Below are positions 38,098-48,277 of a DNA stretch of 64,000 bases, in pieces. The translations under genes and the position numbers were made by a program. The notes beneath the pieces are model-generated. The model was not told where the DNA came from and searched no databases. It saw only the letters and a list, made by a program, of their open reading frames with translations. The DNA comes from Achromobacter pestifer (lineage in GTDB: Bacteria > Pseudomonadota > Gammaproteobacteria > Burkholderiales > Burkholderiaceae_B), in NCBI RefSeq assembly GCF_013267355.1, contig NZ_CP053985.1, positions 496,001-560,000 of the forward strand. The letters are read 5' to 3'. How positions within the stretch are numbered: position 1 is the first letter of the stretch; every line of letters starts with the position of its first letter.

Positions 38098-39075
38098 ATG
38101 GTTTCGCCTTCCGCACTGTTTGCCCCCGCCGCGCCGAAGTTCATTGCGCAAGAGCCGCAGCCTCCCAGCGCCGAGCAAGTCGAATTGCGCGAAGGCTTGC
38201 TGGCGCGCCAGGCGCACATCGATCCGAAGTTCCTCTATGACGCGTTGGGCTCGGCGCTCTTCACGGCCATCACGCAGCTGCCGGAGTACTACCCGACGCG
38301 CTGCGAGTCGGAAATCTTCCAGCGCCACGGCGCCGACATCGCCCGCCACGTCGGCCCGGTGCTCTCGATGATGGATCTGGGCGCGGGCGATTGCGTCAAG
38401 GCCGAACGCCTGTTCCCCAGCCTGCGCCCGCGCCACTACGTGCCCATCGATATCTCGGCCGACTACCTGCAAGCGGCGGTGCGCCGCCTGCAACTGTCTT
38501 ACCCCGACCTGCAAATCACCCCCATCGGCCAGGACTACACCCACGCGCTGGCCCTGCCCAACAGCGTTCCCGCCGAACAGCGGCTGTTCTTCTATCCCGG
38601 CTCCAGCATCGGCAATCTCAGTCCCGAGGACGCGCATGCCATGCTGTGCCGGATCCGCGAGCAATGCGAGGGCGGCGGACTGCTGGTAGGCGTGGACCGC
38701 GTCAAGCCCAAACAGGTACTGGAACCCGCGTACGACGACGCGCTGCATCTGACGGCAGCCTTCAACCTGAACCTGCTGCGGCACGTGAACAGCGTGCTGG
38801 ACGCCGATTTCGACGTGGACGACTGGCGCCATGTGGCGCTCTTCAACAGCGCCAGCTCGCGCATCGAAATGCATCTGGAAGCACAGCGCGCAGTACGCGT
38901 GGCCTGGCCAGGCGGCGCGCGCGCATTCAGCGCCGGCGAACGCATCCACACCGAAAACTCCTACAAGTTCACCCCCCCAGCCTTCGCCGACCTGCTGCAA
39001 AGCGCCGGCTACCGCGACGTCGCGCACTGGTCGGATTCCCGCGGCTGGTTCTCGATTTTCAGCGCCCGCGCGTAA
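38098..39075 (+). CDS. egtD: L-histidine N(alpha)-trimethyltransferase EgtD
   Basis: 325 aa SAM-dependent methyltransferase that trimethylates histidine to hercynine, the first step to ergothioneine. The start at 38098 has AAGGA upstream. Marks: YDALGSALFTAITQLPEYYPTRCESEIF (the EgtD histidine-binding N-terminus), the SAM motif SMMDLGAGDCVKAERLF, PIDISADYL, RLFFYPGSSIGNLSPEDAHAMLCRI, and VGVDRVKPKQVLEPAYDD. egtB follows 35 bases downstream. No egtA, egtC or egtE in the window. Confidence 0.94.
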   Translation: MVSPSALFAPAAPKFIAQEPQPPSAEQVELREGLLARQAHIDPKFLYDALGSALFTAITQLPEYYPTRCESEIFQRHGADIARHVGPVLSMMDLGAGDCVKAERLFPSLRPRHYVPIDISADYLQAAVRRLQLSYPDLQITPIGQDYTHALALPNSVPAEQRLFFYPGSSIGNLSPEDAHAMLCRIREQCEGGGLLVGVDRVKPKQVLEPAYDDALHLTAAFNLNLLRHVNSVLDADFDVDDWRHVALFNSASSRIEMHLEAQRAVRVAWPGGARAFSAGERIHTENSYKFTPPAFADLLQSAGYRDVAHWSDSRGWFSIFSARA

Positions 39076-39110
39076 AGCGGGCCCGCCCTCAACGCCACTG
39101 GAGGATCGCC

Positions 39111-40427
<1,317 letters not shown>

Positions 40428-40565
40428 AGCATTTCTTGGAAATTTGATTGAGGGCTGCTTGCACGCGCCGAAAATTTCGTGCTAGAATTTCGTTCTTCGT
40501 TGATCACTGATTGCGGCACAGGCGTAAAGCACGAATGTGAAGTAAATCCAGGGATTGAGCGAAAT

Positions 40566-40642
40566 GGCGCATTAGCTCAGCCGGTTAGAGCGACGGAATC
40601 ATAATCCGCAGGTCCCCTGTTCGAATCAGGGATGCGCCACCA
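40566..40642 (+). tRNA. tRNA-Met(CAT), elongator type
   Basis: 77 bases with encoded CCA. Acceptor GGCGCAT/ATGCGCC, D arm GCTCAGCCGGTTAGAGC, anticodon loop ATCATAA (CAT), T arm CCCTGTTCGAATCAGGG. A perfectly paired first acceptor pair excludes the initiator. A CAT anticodon could also be the lysidine-modified tRNA-Ile2, which cannot be excluded by eye. Confidence 0.92.
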
Positions 40643-40650
40643 AGGAATTC

Positions 40651-40684
40651 AAAGGGCGCCCACGCAAGTGGGCGCCCTTTTCGT
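40651..40684 (+). terminator. Terminator after tRNA-Met
   Basis: Thirteen-bp perfect stem AAAGGGCGCCCAC / GTGGGCGCCCTTT with a GCAA tetraloop and following T's. Confidence 0.92.
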
Positions 40685-40819
40685 TTTCGCCTCGGAACTC
40701 TTCGCGCAGAGGGCCAGTCTCACGACGCGGCACCACCACTGGCATGTGGACACCCCTTGGCCACTATCCTGCCATTACGGCCGCCACCCCGAGCAACCCT
40801 CAGGAGCGATCAAATTTCC

Positions 40820-41452
40820 TTGCGTCGACTTATCCGTAGAGCAAAAAAAAGACTGTTCGACTGGTCTCCTGACCTGGCCGCGCGCTGCGGCGTTGATTTC
40901 CGGCTGAAGGCTCCGAATCGCAGCTTCCTGGAGCGGCAGATTTTCGACTACCTGAACCAGCAGCAGGCTACCCGAGCCGACACGCCGATGCGATGCCTGT
41001 TCGTAGGCATGCATGAGTACACCTGGCATTACCCCCGCTTGTTGAAGATGGAGTTCCATTCTCTGGATATGGATCCTGAACAAGCCATCTACGGCCCCGC
41101 CGGCCGGCACACCATCGGAAGCGCAACGAACATGTCGGAGTTCTACGCCGAAGCTTCGTTCGACGTCGTGGTGGCCAATGGCGTGATCGGCTGGGGCCTC
41201 AACAAGAGAGCCGATTTCGAGCGCTTGATGGAGCAATGCCATCGTGTGCTCAAGCCTGCCGGGCTTCTGATCCTCGGCTACAACGACACGCCGGAACATG
41301 CCCCCTTTGAGGTGGACATGGCATGGCGGGATCTGTTCGCTCCCACGACTCCGCCCATCCCAGGAGTCACGCAGGCGCGCCATGCCATGGACGACAGCTA
41401 TGCGCACGTGTTCCTCTTCGGAGAAAGGCGTCCGGCGCCGGCCACTCCCTGA
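40820..41452 (+). CDS. Class I SAM-dependent methyltransferase, possibly acquired
   Basis: 210 aa from TTG 40820; AGGAG lies at 40802-40806, and a TTG 63 bases upstream is the alternative. The fold shows MRCLFVGMHEYTWHYPRLLKMEFHSLDMDPEQAI (motif I variant), EASFDVVVANGVIGWGLN (motif II region) and MEQCHRVLKPAGLLILGYND (motif III), a type-11-like methyltransferase. Base composition is less GC-rich and codon use more mixed than the neighbours, it begins just after a tRNA gene, and it has a basic N-terminus (RRLIRRAKKRLFDW). This fits a small acquired gene. Substrate unknown, perhaps a glycan or lipid. Confidence 0.78.
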   Translation: MRRLIRRAKKRLFDWSPDLAARCGVDFRLKAPNRSFLERQIFDYLNQQQATRADTPMRCLFVGMHEYTWHYPRLLKMEFHSLDMDPEQAIYGPAGRHTIGSATNMSEFYAEASFDVVVANGVIGWGLNKRADFERLMEQCHRVLKPAGLLILGYNDTPEHAPFEVDMAWRDLFAPTTPPIPGVTQARHAMDDSYAHVFLFGERRPAPATP

Positions 41453-41480
41453 CAGGAGCGGCCCAGCGCCCGCCTCCCGG

Positions 41481-42389
41481 CTAAGGCAAGCGCACCGCAT
41501 CGCGCCGCCTGCCGCCCCAGGTCGCCGCCAGGCTGGCCACGAAGGCGCCGATCAGCATCGAGGCGAAGCCCCATAGCGCGAATGCGGCCGCGGCCTTGCG
41601 CGCCAGGTCTGCCGCCTCCTTGGCCTTTTGCCGGGCGTCGTCCGCGGCCTGCTTCACGTTCTGCACGGCCTGGTCGACGCGGCGCTGTGCCGCCGCCGGC
41701 TCCAACCCGGTCTGCGCCGCCACGACCTTCACGACATAGTCGCGGTCTTCGCCCGTCATGGAGCCGCGCGCCAGGCTCATCGCCACGATGCGGCCCACCT
41801 CCTCTCTCGCGCCGTTACGGTCGCCGCTGGCATCGGGCCGTTCCGATCGCAGCAAGGCATCGGAGAAGTAGCCCTGCATCTGCGCCATGCCGTCGCCTCC
41901 GCCCGCAACCGCTGCGGCCGTCGCCGCGGAGCCCGCTCCTGCCGCCACCGTGGCGCCCGCCTTCGCCACGCCGGACGCCAGGGTCGCGATGGACGCGCCG
42001 AGCAGCACGGCGCTTACGACCGCGCTCAACGCCCACACCAGGAAGCCGTGCGCCGTGTCGCGAAAATAGACCTCGTCCGAATGCACGTCGACCCACTTGG
42101 TGCGCAGCCGCCCCGCAACGTAGCCGCCGATGCCATAGGCGACGATCTGCGTGGCCAGCATCCACACGATGAAGCCTATGCCTAACGCGGGCGCGCTCGC
42201 CCCCTCGCCGCTCCAGGGCGACACCGAAAGAAAGCCCAGGCCCGTGCCGCCGGCGAACAAGGCCAGCGACAGGGCCGCGGCAATGACCGCACCCGCGATC
42301 ACGGCGGCCCATGACACGGCGGAGATGGCGGATTCCCTCGGAGGCATGCCGCCGGGGTACGGCTGACTCAATGAAGATGCGTTTTCCAT
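41481..42389 (-). CDS. Hypothetical multi-span membrane protein
   Basis: 302 aa. Helices at about 21-55 (AVSWAAVIAGAVIAAALSLALFAGGTGLGF), 66-95, 115-145 and at the C-terminus (AFALWGFASMLIGAFVASLAATWGG). A helical, lysine/alanine-rich segment (AVQNVKQAADDARQKAKEAADLARKAAAA) links the last helix, coiled-coil in character. The N-terminus is Ser/Pro-rich. I do not recognise a family with a named function; similar proteins are annotated only as membrane proteins. Leftward, downstream of two small co-directional genes. Confidence 0.78.
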   Translation of the reverse strand: MENASSLSQPYPGGMPPRESAISAVSWAAVIAGAVIAAALSLALFAGGTGLGFLSVSPWSGEGASAPALGIGFIVWMLATQIVAYGIGGYVAGRLRTKWVDVHSDEVYFRDTAHGFLVWALSAVVSAVLLGASIATLASGVAKAGATVAAGAGSAATAAAVAGGGDGMAQMQGYFSDALLRSERPDASGDRNGAREEVGRIVAMSLARGSMTGEDRDYVVKVVAAQTGLEPAAAQRRVDQAVQNVKQAADDARQKAKEAADLARKAAAAFALWGFASMLIGAFVASLAATWGGRRRDAVRLP

Positions 42390-42461
42390 GGATATGTTCC
42401 TTGTTCACGGTTCATCGCGGCCGCGCCGATACGCGCCGCCGCGGCGGTAAAGCCTCGCGGG

Positions 42462-42536
42462 TCAATGCCAGAAAAGCGCCAGCAGGATGATGATGGGAAT
42501 GGGCACTCCCAACAGCCACAACAAGATGGAACGCAT
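42462..42536 (-). CDS. 24-aa single-helix membrane protein
   Basis: MRSILLWLLGVPIPIIILLALFWH: one short hydrophobic helix, starting at an ATG preceded by an excellent AAGGAGG. The strong ribosome site and the PIPIIIL core suggest a real membrane microprotein; similar tiny sequences (as remembered) are scattered in proteobacterial genomes. It lies between the Pro-rich 63-aa gene and the 302-aa membrane protein in the same direction. Function unknown. Confidence 0.72.
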   Translation of the reverse strand: MRSILLWLLGVPIPIIILLALFWH

Positions 42537-42577
42537 AAGGCCTCCTTGAATGATGTCCTGCGCGTCGCGCGTAGCGC

Positions 42578-42769
42578 TCAGGCCAGGTCGATCGTGCCGG
42601 GCGCGCGCGGATTCGGCGGCGGCTGCACGGGATCGATGACGTCGGGATCGTTGCGCGGCCGCGTCGGATCCAGCGGCGGATCGTCGGGCGGCGGATTGTT
42701 GGGGAATGTGGGATCGTCTGGCGCGGGCTGGTCGCCCCCGCCGGGTTCGCGATGCATGGACTGGGACAT
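42578..42769 (-). CDS. 63-aa Pro/Asp-rich hypothetical protein
   Basis: Composition dominated by Pro, Asp and Asn (GGDQPAPDDPTFPNNPPPDDPPLDPTRPRNDPD), so probably disordered. The start is preceded by GAGGAGAA. No signal peptide or domain. The strong ribosome site and the company of two envelope genes support its being expressed. Function unknown. Confidence 0.65.
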   Translation of the reverse strand: MSQSMHREPGGGDQPAPDDPTFPNNPPPDDPPLDPTRPRNDPDVIDPVQPPPNPRAPGTIDLA

Positions 42770-42861
42770 GGGGTTCTCCTCAAGCGGCGCCTGGCGCGCC
42801 GTCCAATCCCATCAGCAAACCGCATTCCCGGCACGCAGCCGGGCACGCAGCCGGCTGGCGT

Positions 42862-42883
42862 AAAAAAGCCCTCTTGCGAGGGC
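42862..42883 (-). terminator. Terminator of the 82-aa gene
   Basis: Read leftward: GCCCTC, loop GCAA, GAGGGC, then six T's. It separates the 82-aa gene from the Pro-rich gene. Confidence 0.85.
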
Positions 42884-42909
42884 ATTCAGGCATGCGCGGC
42901 CAGCCAGCG

Positions 42910-43158
42910 TCAGGGCTTGCTCTTGGCGTCCCTGGCCGGGTCGGCGGTTTTCTGGCTGCCGTTGCCGAGAAATTCAACGACGGCGGTCTTGCCCGCGACG
43001 GAGGCTTCGTCTTGGCTGGCGTAGCGCCTGGGCGAATAATTGGTGCTGCGCACATTGCCGGTTTCGGGATCGAACAAGGTGATGATCCAGGCGAATTCTC
43101 CCGGCATCAATTGCCTGACTTGCAACGTGGCGCGCGTGCCTGGGCGCAGTTGCGGCAT
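42910..43158 (-). CDS. 82-aa conserved-type hypothetical protein
   Basis: From the ATG at 43158 (MPQLRPGTRATLQVRQLMPGEFAWIITLFDPETGNVRSTNYSPRRYASQDEA). No strong ribosome site is seen at this start, and an upstream ATG at 43191-43194 would add 12 residues. The compact, soluble composition with alternating strands suggests a small beta-rich domain. It ends at a clear terminator. No known family recognised. Confidence 0.65.
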   Translation of the reverse strand: MPQLRPGTRATLQVRQLMPGEFAWIITLFDPETGNVRSTNYSPRRYASQDEASVAGKTAVVEFLGNGSQKTADPARDAKSKP

Positions 43159-43423
43159 GAGGAGGCCTTTAGCATGATTCGACGCCGCCATCGTAGCGCA
43201 AGGCGCGCCGACGCGACATGCGTCGCCCGAGACCAGCGAAGAAATGCTGCGCCCGCACACGGATTCATGCTGCACACCCCGCGGCAAAAACGCCACAAAC
43301 CCCGCATCGCGTCAGGAAAACCCTAGGGCCTATTGCGCAAATACAGGCGCACAATCGATACAAACATCTAGACCGCCCAGCGGCAGCCGCATTCCCCTTT
43401 AGTCAGGCGAGGACGGAGACAAC

Positions 43424-43615
43424 ATGACTTATGTAGCAGTGGTTATCAGCTGTTTGATGGTTGTGGGTATCGTCGCGTTGGTGATTCAAACGGTTCAAAG
43501 CGCAGGGTCCGAACCCTGGCTGAGAATCTCGGCGGCGATCACCAGTTCCTTGTTCGCTTCACTCTTGTTGATTCCGCTCGGATACGCGGTCGCGCAGACC
43601 GTGCTGATCGAATAA
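43424..43615 (+). CDS. 63-aa small two-helix membrane protein
   Basis: Two hydrophobic helices: VAVVISCLMVVGIVALVIQTV and ISSLFASLLLIPLGYAVA-like (about residues 36-60). GAGG and GGAG lie 6-15 bases upstream of the ATG. Oriented against its neighbours, with an independent AT-rich leader at 43330-43400. Function unknown. Confidence 0.68.
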   Translation: MTYVAVVISCLMVVGIVALVIQTVQSAGSEPWLRISAAITSSLFASLLLIPLGYAVAQTVLIE

Positions 43616-43645
43616 CTCCTTGTTCACGACATGTACGTCCCGGGG

Positions 43646-44554
43646 CTATGCGCCCCGGGCGGCCTTGCCGCGGGTAGCCGCCCAGCACAGCAGCGACCCG
43701 GCGGTCACCATGGCCACGCCCTGCCAGAATGATGTGGTCAGGCGGGTCGACAGCCACACGGCGGCGAAGAATGTCGAGAAGACCGGAGTGAAGTAGGACG
43801 CCGTGGCCAGCAAGGTCAGGTTGCCTTTGAGTATGCCCACATTCCATAGCGCATAGCCTGCCGCCATGGCGCCGCCGGTCACCAGCAATTCCAGCGTGGC
43901 GGGCCAGGTGAAGACTAAAGCAGGCTCTGCGCCCAACAGATACTTGATCCACAAGGCAGCCGCGGTCAGCATGAAAAACAAGGCGACCCCGTTCTTGCCG
44001 TCGGCGAATCTCGTGGTCACGTTGCAGTAGACGGCCCAGATGACAGCGCCGCTGAAAGCCAGTCCGTAGCTGAGGGGATTGCTGGACACGTTGGCGATCG
44101 TGCGGTCCCAGGACAGTCCGCCCGATCCGCCGAGGACCCAGACGATGCCGCACAACGACAGCAATATGCCCGGCACCACCCACGCACTGGCCCGTTGGCC
44201 ATTGATGAGGATGGCGAGTATCACGGTGAAGCAGGGCCAGAGATAGTTGACGATGCCCAATTCGATTGCCTGCCCACGGTTGGCGGCGTAGCCCAAAGAG
44301 AGCGAAAGGCAGATTTCGTAGGCGACGAACAGCAGGCTGCCCACAATGAGATAGGAGCGTGGAAAGGTGCGCAGCTTTGGGAAGCCCAGCAGCAGCGTCA
44401 GGAACGCGGCGCCCGTCGTGTAGATCAGCGCGGCGCCGCCGACCGGACCGAAGCTTTCGCTGACGCCGCGGATCAGGCCGACGACGGTGCCCCACAGCAG
44501 CACCGCCAGCAAGCCCAGTGAAGTTGCCGTGTTCCGGCTCAGGGAGAGTTGCAT
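43646..44554 (-). CDS. Aromatic amino-acid exporter YddG-like (DMT superfamily)
   Basis: 302 aa, ten helices (YddG of E. coli is about 293). Start MQLSLSRNTATSLGLLAVLLWGTVVGLIRGVSE, the N-terminal YddG pattern. ELGIVNYLWPCFTVILAILINGQ and YALWNVGILKGNLTLLATASYFTPVFSTFFAAVW are the core helices. A frame open further upstream collides with the divergent 44704 gene and lacks membrane character, so it was rejected. Likely exports aromatic amino acids or related compounds. Confidence 0.88.
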   Translation of the reverse strand: MQLSLSRNTATSLGLLAVLLWGTVVGLIRGVSESFGPVGGAALIYTTGAAFLTLLLGFPKLRTFPRSYLIVGSLLFVAYEICLSLSLGYAANRGQAIELGIVNYLWPCFTVILAILINGQRASAWVVPGILLSLCGIVWVLGGSGGLSWDRTIANVSSNPLSYGLAFSGAVIWAVYCNVTTRFADGKNGVALFFMLTAAALWIKYLLGAEPALVFTWPATLELLVTGGAMAAGYALWNVGILKGNLTLLATASYFTPVFSTFFAAVWLSTRLTTSFWQGVAMVTAGSLLCWAATRGKAARGA

Positions 44555-44703
44555 TACCGATTCCGATTGCCCGCCTTGGGGCGCCAAGCCGGGCAGTTTA
44601 GCGAAAACCTGCACGGCCCGCGGCCAGTCCCCGGCATACGGCAGAACTGGCGCCCACACCAACATGCCTGCCAGAACAATGCAGAACAAGGAGCAAGCGC
44701 CGC

Positions 44704-44955
44704 ATGACGATATCCACACGTAGATTGAGCGACGTGCTGGCCAGCACGGAATCGGGCCGGCTCTACCGGATCGAAGTGTTCCTGCGAGCGGAGGCGCCGG
44801 GCCAAGCCAAACCTGACGCCGCCCGGCCTAACGCGGCCCGCTACATACTCCGCACCACGGAAGGGGAGCCGGTGTTGCCGCTGGATCGGAACAGGTACCG
44901 GCTGAACTCCGGCGAAGTCCTGACGGCCCTGTCGCCGCCGCTGCACGAGACCTGA
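44704..44955 (+). CDS. 83-aa hypothetical protein
   Basis: MTISTRRLSDVLASTESGRLYRIEVFLR... with AGGAG about 12 bases upstream. Soluble, beta-rich character (RLYRIEVFLRAEA, ARYILRTTEGEPVLPLDRNRYRL), ending before the converging cyclase gene. No family recognised. Confidence 0.62.
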   Translation: MTISTRRLSDVLASTESGRLYRIEVFLRAEAPGQAKPDAARPNAARYILRTTEGEPVLPLDRNRYRLNSGEVLTALSPPLHET

Positions 44956-44971
44956 AGGCTGGCGGATCCGC

Positions 44972-46546
44972 TTACTGATCCACCTCCACCCGGCGCTTGC
45001 CCTGCCCCTTGGCCTTGTAGAGCGCCATATCAGCGCGTTCCAGCAGTTCGCGCACGGCGACGCCGGACTGCGGATACACGGCGATGCCCACGCTGGCGGA
45101 TACCGAGACGCTGACCTCGGGATACGGCAGCGACAGGCTTTCCACCAGCGCCTGCGCGACACGCCGCGCGTTGTCCCTGTCCGCCCCCAGCAGCAGCACG
45201 GCGAATTCATCGCCCCCAAGCCGCGCCGCCACGTCCGATACGCGGATCGCGTCGGCCATGCGCTCGGCCGCTTCCTGAAGCACCGCATCGCCCGCCGCGT
45301 GGCCATGCAGGTCATTGACCGCCTTGAAGCCATCGAGATCGATCGCCAGGATGGCGAAGGCTTCGCCGCTGCGTTGCGCCACCGCCAGCTCGCGCAGCAC
45401 CAGTTCGCTGAACAGCACGCGGTTGCACAGGCCGGTCAGCGGATCGTAATGCGCCAAGTGCTGGGCATGCGCCAGCATGCGGGACGCCTGCACCAGGGCG
45501 CCGCCCACGTCCGCGACCTCCTTGACGCGTGTGCCCGGCACCGTCACCGCGTGCCCCTTGCCCAGCGCAAGCGCGGGCGCGACCAGGCTCTGCACGGACG
45601 AAGTCAGGCGGCTGGCGAGCCGCAAGGCCAGCAGCAGGCCCAGGCCGAAAGCCAGCAAGGTGCCCAGGGCGATCCAGGCGATGGAGCGGTACAGGTCGGT
45701 GGTCAGCAGGCTCATCGGCGCCCCGGCCGCAACGGTCCAGCCGGATAGCGACGAGCGGCTGAACGCGGTGTAGACCGGCGTGCCTTCCTTGGTGATGGTT
45801 TCCAGCGAGCCCTCGCTTTCCTGCTGCACCGCCCGCGCCAGCTCGGGAACGGCCTTCTGGCCCAGGAATTTCGAGGTATCGCGTGTGCGCGCCAGAATCG
45901 TGCCGCTGTCGTCCAGCACGGCCGCCACCCAGCCGTCCGGCAGTGCGCGCCTGCCCAGCAAGTTGCCGATGCGCTCGGGCAGGATGCCGACGTTGAGGCT
46001 GTAGGCGACCTCGCCGTTGCGCAGCACCGGCACGCCCAGCGCGATGAGCGGACCTTGGTTGACCCTGCTGGTGAAGAGGCCCGTCAACACCGCCGCGCGA
46101 GTCTGGAACACCTGGGCCAGTTGGGTGGAGGCGCCGGTCATCGGCAAGGGATTGCCGAACGGCACGGACGTGTTGATCAGCTGACGGCCGTCCTTATCGG
46201 TCAGGACATAGCTGTCTATGATCTGGAAGCGCACGGATTCGCGCGCCCGCCGATGAAAACCGGCCAGGTCGCCAGCCACCAGATCCGGAGACGACGCCAG
46301 CATCTGCAAGCCCGCCTCGACGCCGGTGAGTTCGCGGTCCAGGATCGCGGTGAGATTGCGCGCCAGGAAGATCGTGTCGCGAAAGATCCGTTCTTTCTGG
46401 ATGACGTAGCTTTCGTAGACTGCCACCGAAGCCATGACCAGGGCAGGCGTGATACAGGCGAACACGAGCGTGAGCAGGCCGGTGCGCATGGAATAGCGGC
46501 GCGGCCGGCGCACGCGCGCGCCCGCCAGACTTTCGGCGTCAGCCAT
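44972..46546 (-). CDS. Membrane diguanylate cyclase with a Cache-type sensor and GGDEF domain
   Basis: 524 aa from ATG 46546 (GAGG upstream). Helix 1 (MRTGLLTLVFACITPALVMASVAVYES), a periplasmic Cache-like sensor region of about 240 residues (KDGRQLINTSVPFGNPLPMTG, GVPVLRNGEVAYSLNVGILPERI), helix 2 (IAWIALGTLLAFGLGLLLALRLAS), HAMP-like linker, then GGDEF with the intact catalytic GGDEF at residues 444-448 (ARLGGDEFAVLL). The inhibitory RxxD site (five residues before GGDEF) is not obvious: the preceding residues are SDVAARL. Makes c-di-GMP from GTP in response to an external ligand. Confidence 0.93.
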   Translation of the reverse strand: MADAESLAGARVRRPRRYSMRTGLLTLVFACITPALVMASVAVYESYVIQKERIFRDTIFLARNLTAILDRELTGVEAGLQMLASSPDLVAGDLAGFHRRARESVRFQIIDSYVLTDKDGRQLINTSVPFGNPLPMTGASTQLAQVFQTRAAVLTGLFTSRVNQGPLIALGVPVLRNGEVAYSLNVGILPERIGNLLGRRALPDGWVAAVLDDSGTILARTRDTSKFLGQKAVPELARAVQQESEGSLETITKEGTPVYTAFSRSSLSGWTVAAGAPMSLLTTDLYRSIAWIALGTLLAFGLGLLLALRLASRLTSSVQSLVAPALALGKGHAVTVPGTRVKEVADVGGALVQASRMLAHAQHLAHYDPLTGLCNRVLFSELVLRELAVAQRSGEAFAILAIDLDGFKAVNDLHGHAAGDAVLQEAAERMADAIRVSDVAARLGGDEFAVLLLGADRDNARRVAQALVESLSLPYPEVSVSVSASVGIAVYPQSGVAVRELLERADMALYKAKGQGKRRVEVDQ

Positions 46547-46789
46547 CGGAACCTCGCCCTGCGAAGTCCGCAAGCGTCGGCCTGCCGATCGAAACCACAC
46601 CTCTGGACCCATGCGCCTCCCGATACGCTACGCCCGGCCCACGGCCAGAGGGCGAACGAACGCCAGAAATTATTGCAGAAGTTCGCAATCGCACAATCCG
46701 CGCCATGGGAATCCCCTCGCCGCGTCGATACGGGTGTGGTTTAAATATCGCGTCCCCAATTTACTCCGGACACGCGGCGCCTGTCGCGC

Positions 46790-47011
46790 CTACTGGTCTT
46801 CCAGGTCCGGGGTGCCGGTGAACTGAGTCTTGAGCAGCGTCAACGCCCCCTTTTCGGCCAACGCCTCGTTGGGGAATACGTGCTTGGTGTCTTCCAGCAC
46901 CGGAAATCCGAAGATCCGCACCCGGGCGTGATAGCCCTCAGGGGTCTCGGCGAATTCGATGTCGAAGTTGCGTTCTTCGATCCAGCCCGATCGATGCAGT
47001 TTCCATTCCAT
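46790..47011 (-). CDS. 73-aa hypothetical protein
   Basis: From ATG 47011 (MEWKLHRSGWIEERNFDIEFAETPEGYHARVRIFGFPVLEDTKHVF); GGGAG lies 11 bases upstream. Compact, soluble, beta-rich with a C-terminal helix (EALAEKGALTLLKTQF). Converges with the AI-2E-family gene unit only on the same strand: it is the downstream neighbour of nothing obvious. No family recognised; similar short proteins exist in the genus by my recollection only. Confidence 0.62.
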   Translation of the reverse strand: MEWKLHRSGWIEERNFDIEFAETPEGYHARVRIFGFPVLEDTKHVFPNEALAEKGALTLLKTQFTGTPDLEDQ

Positions 47012-47131
47012 ATCCCACGCGCTCCCGAAAAGTCGAGGTTGATACGAAAAGCCGGCCCCGATAAAGGCCGGCGCTGCTACACCATACACCCGTCTTGGGA
47101 CGGACGGACTGCGCCGGGCAGTCCGCCGCGC

Positions 47132-48223
47132 CTATTTGCCTGCGGGGGGCTGGTCCTCGGCACTGTCCGCCAACCCCTCCGCCGGCGGTGCGAACAGATC
47201 CCAGCTGGCCATGAACAGCGCGGCGATCAGCGGGCCAATCACGAAACCGTTCAGGCCGAACAAGGCCATGCCGCCCAGCGTGGAGATCAGCACCACATAG
47301 TCCGGCATCTTGGTGTCCTTGCCGACCAGGATCGGACGCAGCACGTTGTCCACCATGCCGATGACCAGCACGCCGAACAGGATCAGCACGACGCCCTTGA
47401 TCGTGGCGCCGGTCAACAGGAAGTAGATCGCGACCGGCGCCCAGATCAACCCCGCGCCGATCGCCGGCAGCAAGGACAGAAAGCCCATGATCACGCCCCA
47501 CAGCAGCGCGCCCTGGATGGACAGGATCGAGAAGATGATGCCGCCCAGCGCGCCCTGCGCCGCAGCCACCGCGACGTTGCCCTTGACGGTGGCGCGCACG
47601 ACGGTGGTGAACTTGCGCAGCAGGTGCTGCTTGTGCGTGTCGCTCAGCGGCATGGCGCGCTTGAGCCGCGCCGATAGCTGCGGGCCGTCGCGCAACAGGA
47701 AGAACAGCAGGTACAGCATGATGCCGAAGCTGATCACGAACTGGAACGTGTCCTGTCCGATGTTCAAGGCCTGGGTCGCCAGGAACTGGCTGGCCTGCAT
47801 GGCGCCCGCGCTGAGTTTTTCCTGCAGGCTAGGTATGTCGGTCAGGTCCAAGCGCGCCAGCAGATCATGCACCGACGGCGGCAAGGCCGCCATGGCCTGC
47901 TGGAAATAGTCGCCGAAGTTGATCTGCCCGGACTTGACGCTCTGATAGAGATTCGCCCCTTCGCGCACCAGTGATCCGCTGATGACAATGAGCGGCAGGA
48001 TCACCAGCAACAGCACCAACAGCAAGGTGATCAGCGCGGCCAGGTTGCGCCGTCCGCCGATGCGCGCCACCAGCCGGCGCTGTAGCGGCGCGAAGATGAT
48101 GGCGAGAACGGCGCCCCAGAAAACAGCGCCGTAAAAAGGCCACAACAACCAGCCGAATGCGATGGTGACCGCCACCAGCAGGAGCAGAAAGGTTCTGTAG
48201 TGCACGCTGGAAGATTGGCTCAT
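47132..48223 (-). CDS. AI-2E family transporter (PerM-like)
   Basis: 363 aa membrane protein. Start MSQSSSVHYRTFLLLLVAVTIAFGWLLWPF. Eight helices by eye with the family's conserved central region VVRATVKGNVAVAAAQGALGGIIF and the C-terminal VDNVLRPILVGKDTKMPDYVVLISTLGGMALFGLNGFVIGPLIAALF. Substrates of this family vary (signal export, Na+/H+ exchange in some members). An acidic-Pro tail ends in PPAGK. Function not assignable beyond family. Confidence 0.92.
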   Translation of the reverse strand: MSQSSSVHYRTFLLLLVAVTIAFGWLLWPFYGAVFWGAVLAIIFAPLQRRLVARIGGRRNLAALITLLLVLLLVILPLIVISGSLVREGANLYQSVKSGQINFGDYFQQAMAALPPSVHDLLARLDLTDIPSLQEKLSAGAMQASQFLATQALNIGQDTFQFVISFGIMLYLLFFLLRDGPQLSARLKRAMPLSDTHKQHLLRKFTTVVRATVKGNVAVAAAQGALGGIIFSILSIQGALLWGVIMGFLSLLPAIGAGLIWAPVAIYFLLTGATIKGVVLILFGVLVIGMVDNVLRPILVGKDTKMPDYVVLISTLGGMALFGLNGFVIGPLIAALFMASWDLFAPPAEGLADSAEDQPPAGK

Positions 48224-48277
48224 ATTACGTCCCAGGCTCGGCTGACGCCGCGAGACCCGCATTGTACAAAGCGCTGC

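Noticed and set aside
40566..41452. A prophage or island attachment site at tRNA-Met.
   Set aside because: No integrase and no repeat of the tRNA 3' end were found downstream.
44555..44719. A longer N-terminus for the YddG-like exporter (start at 44719).
   Set aside because: It would overlap the divergent gene at 44704, and the family N-terminus begins at 44554.
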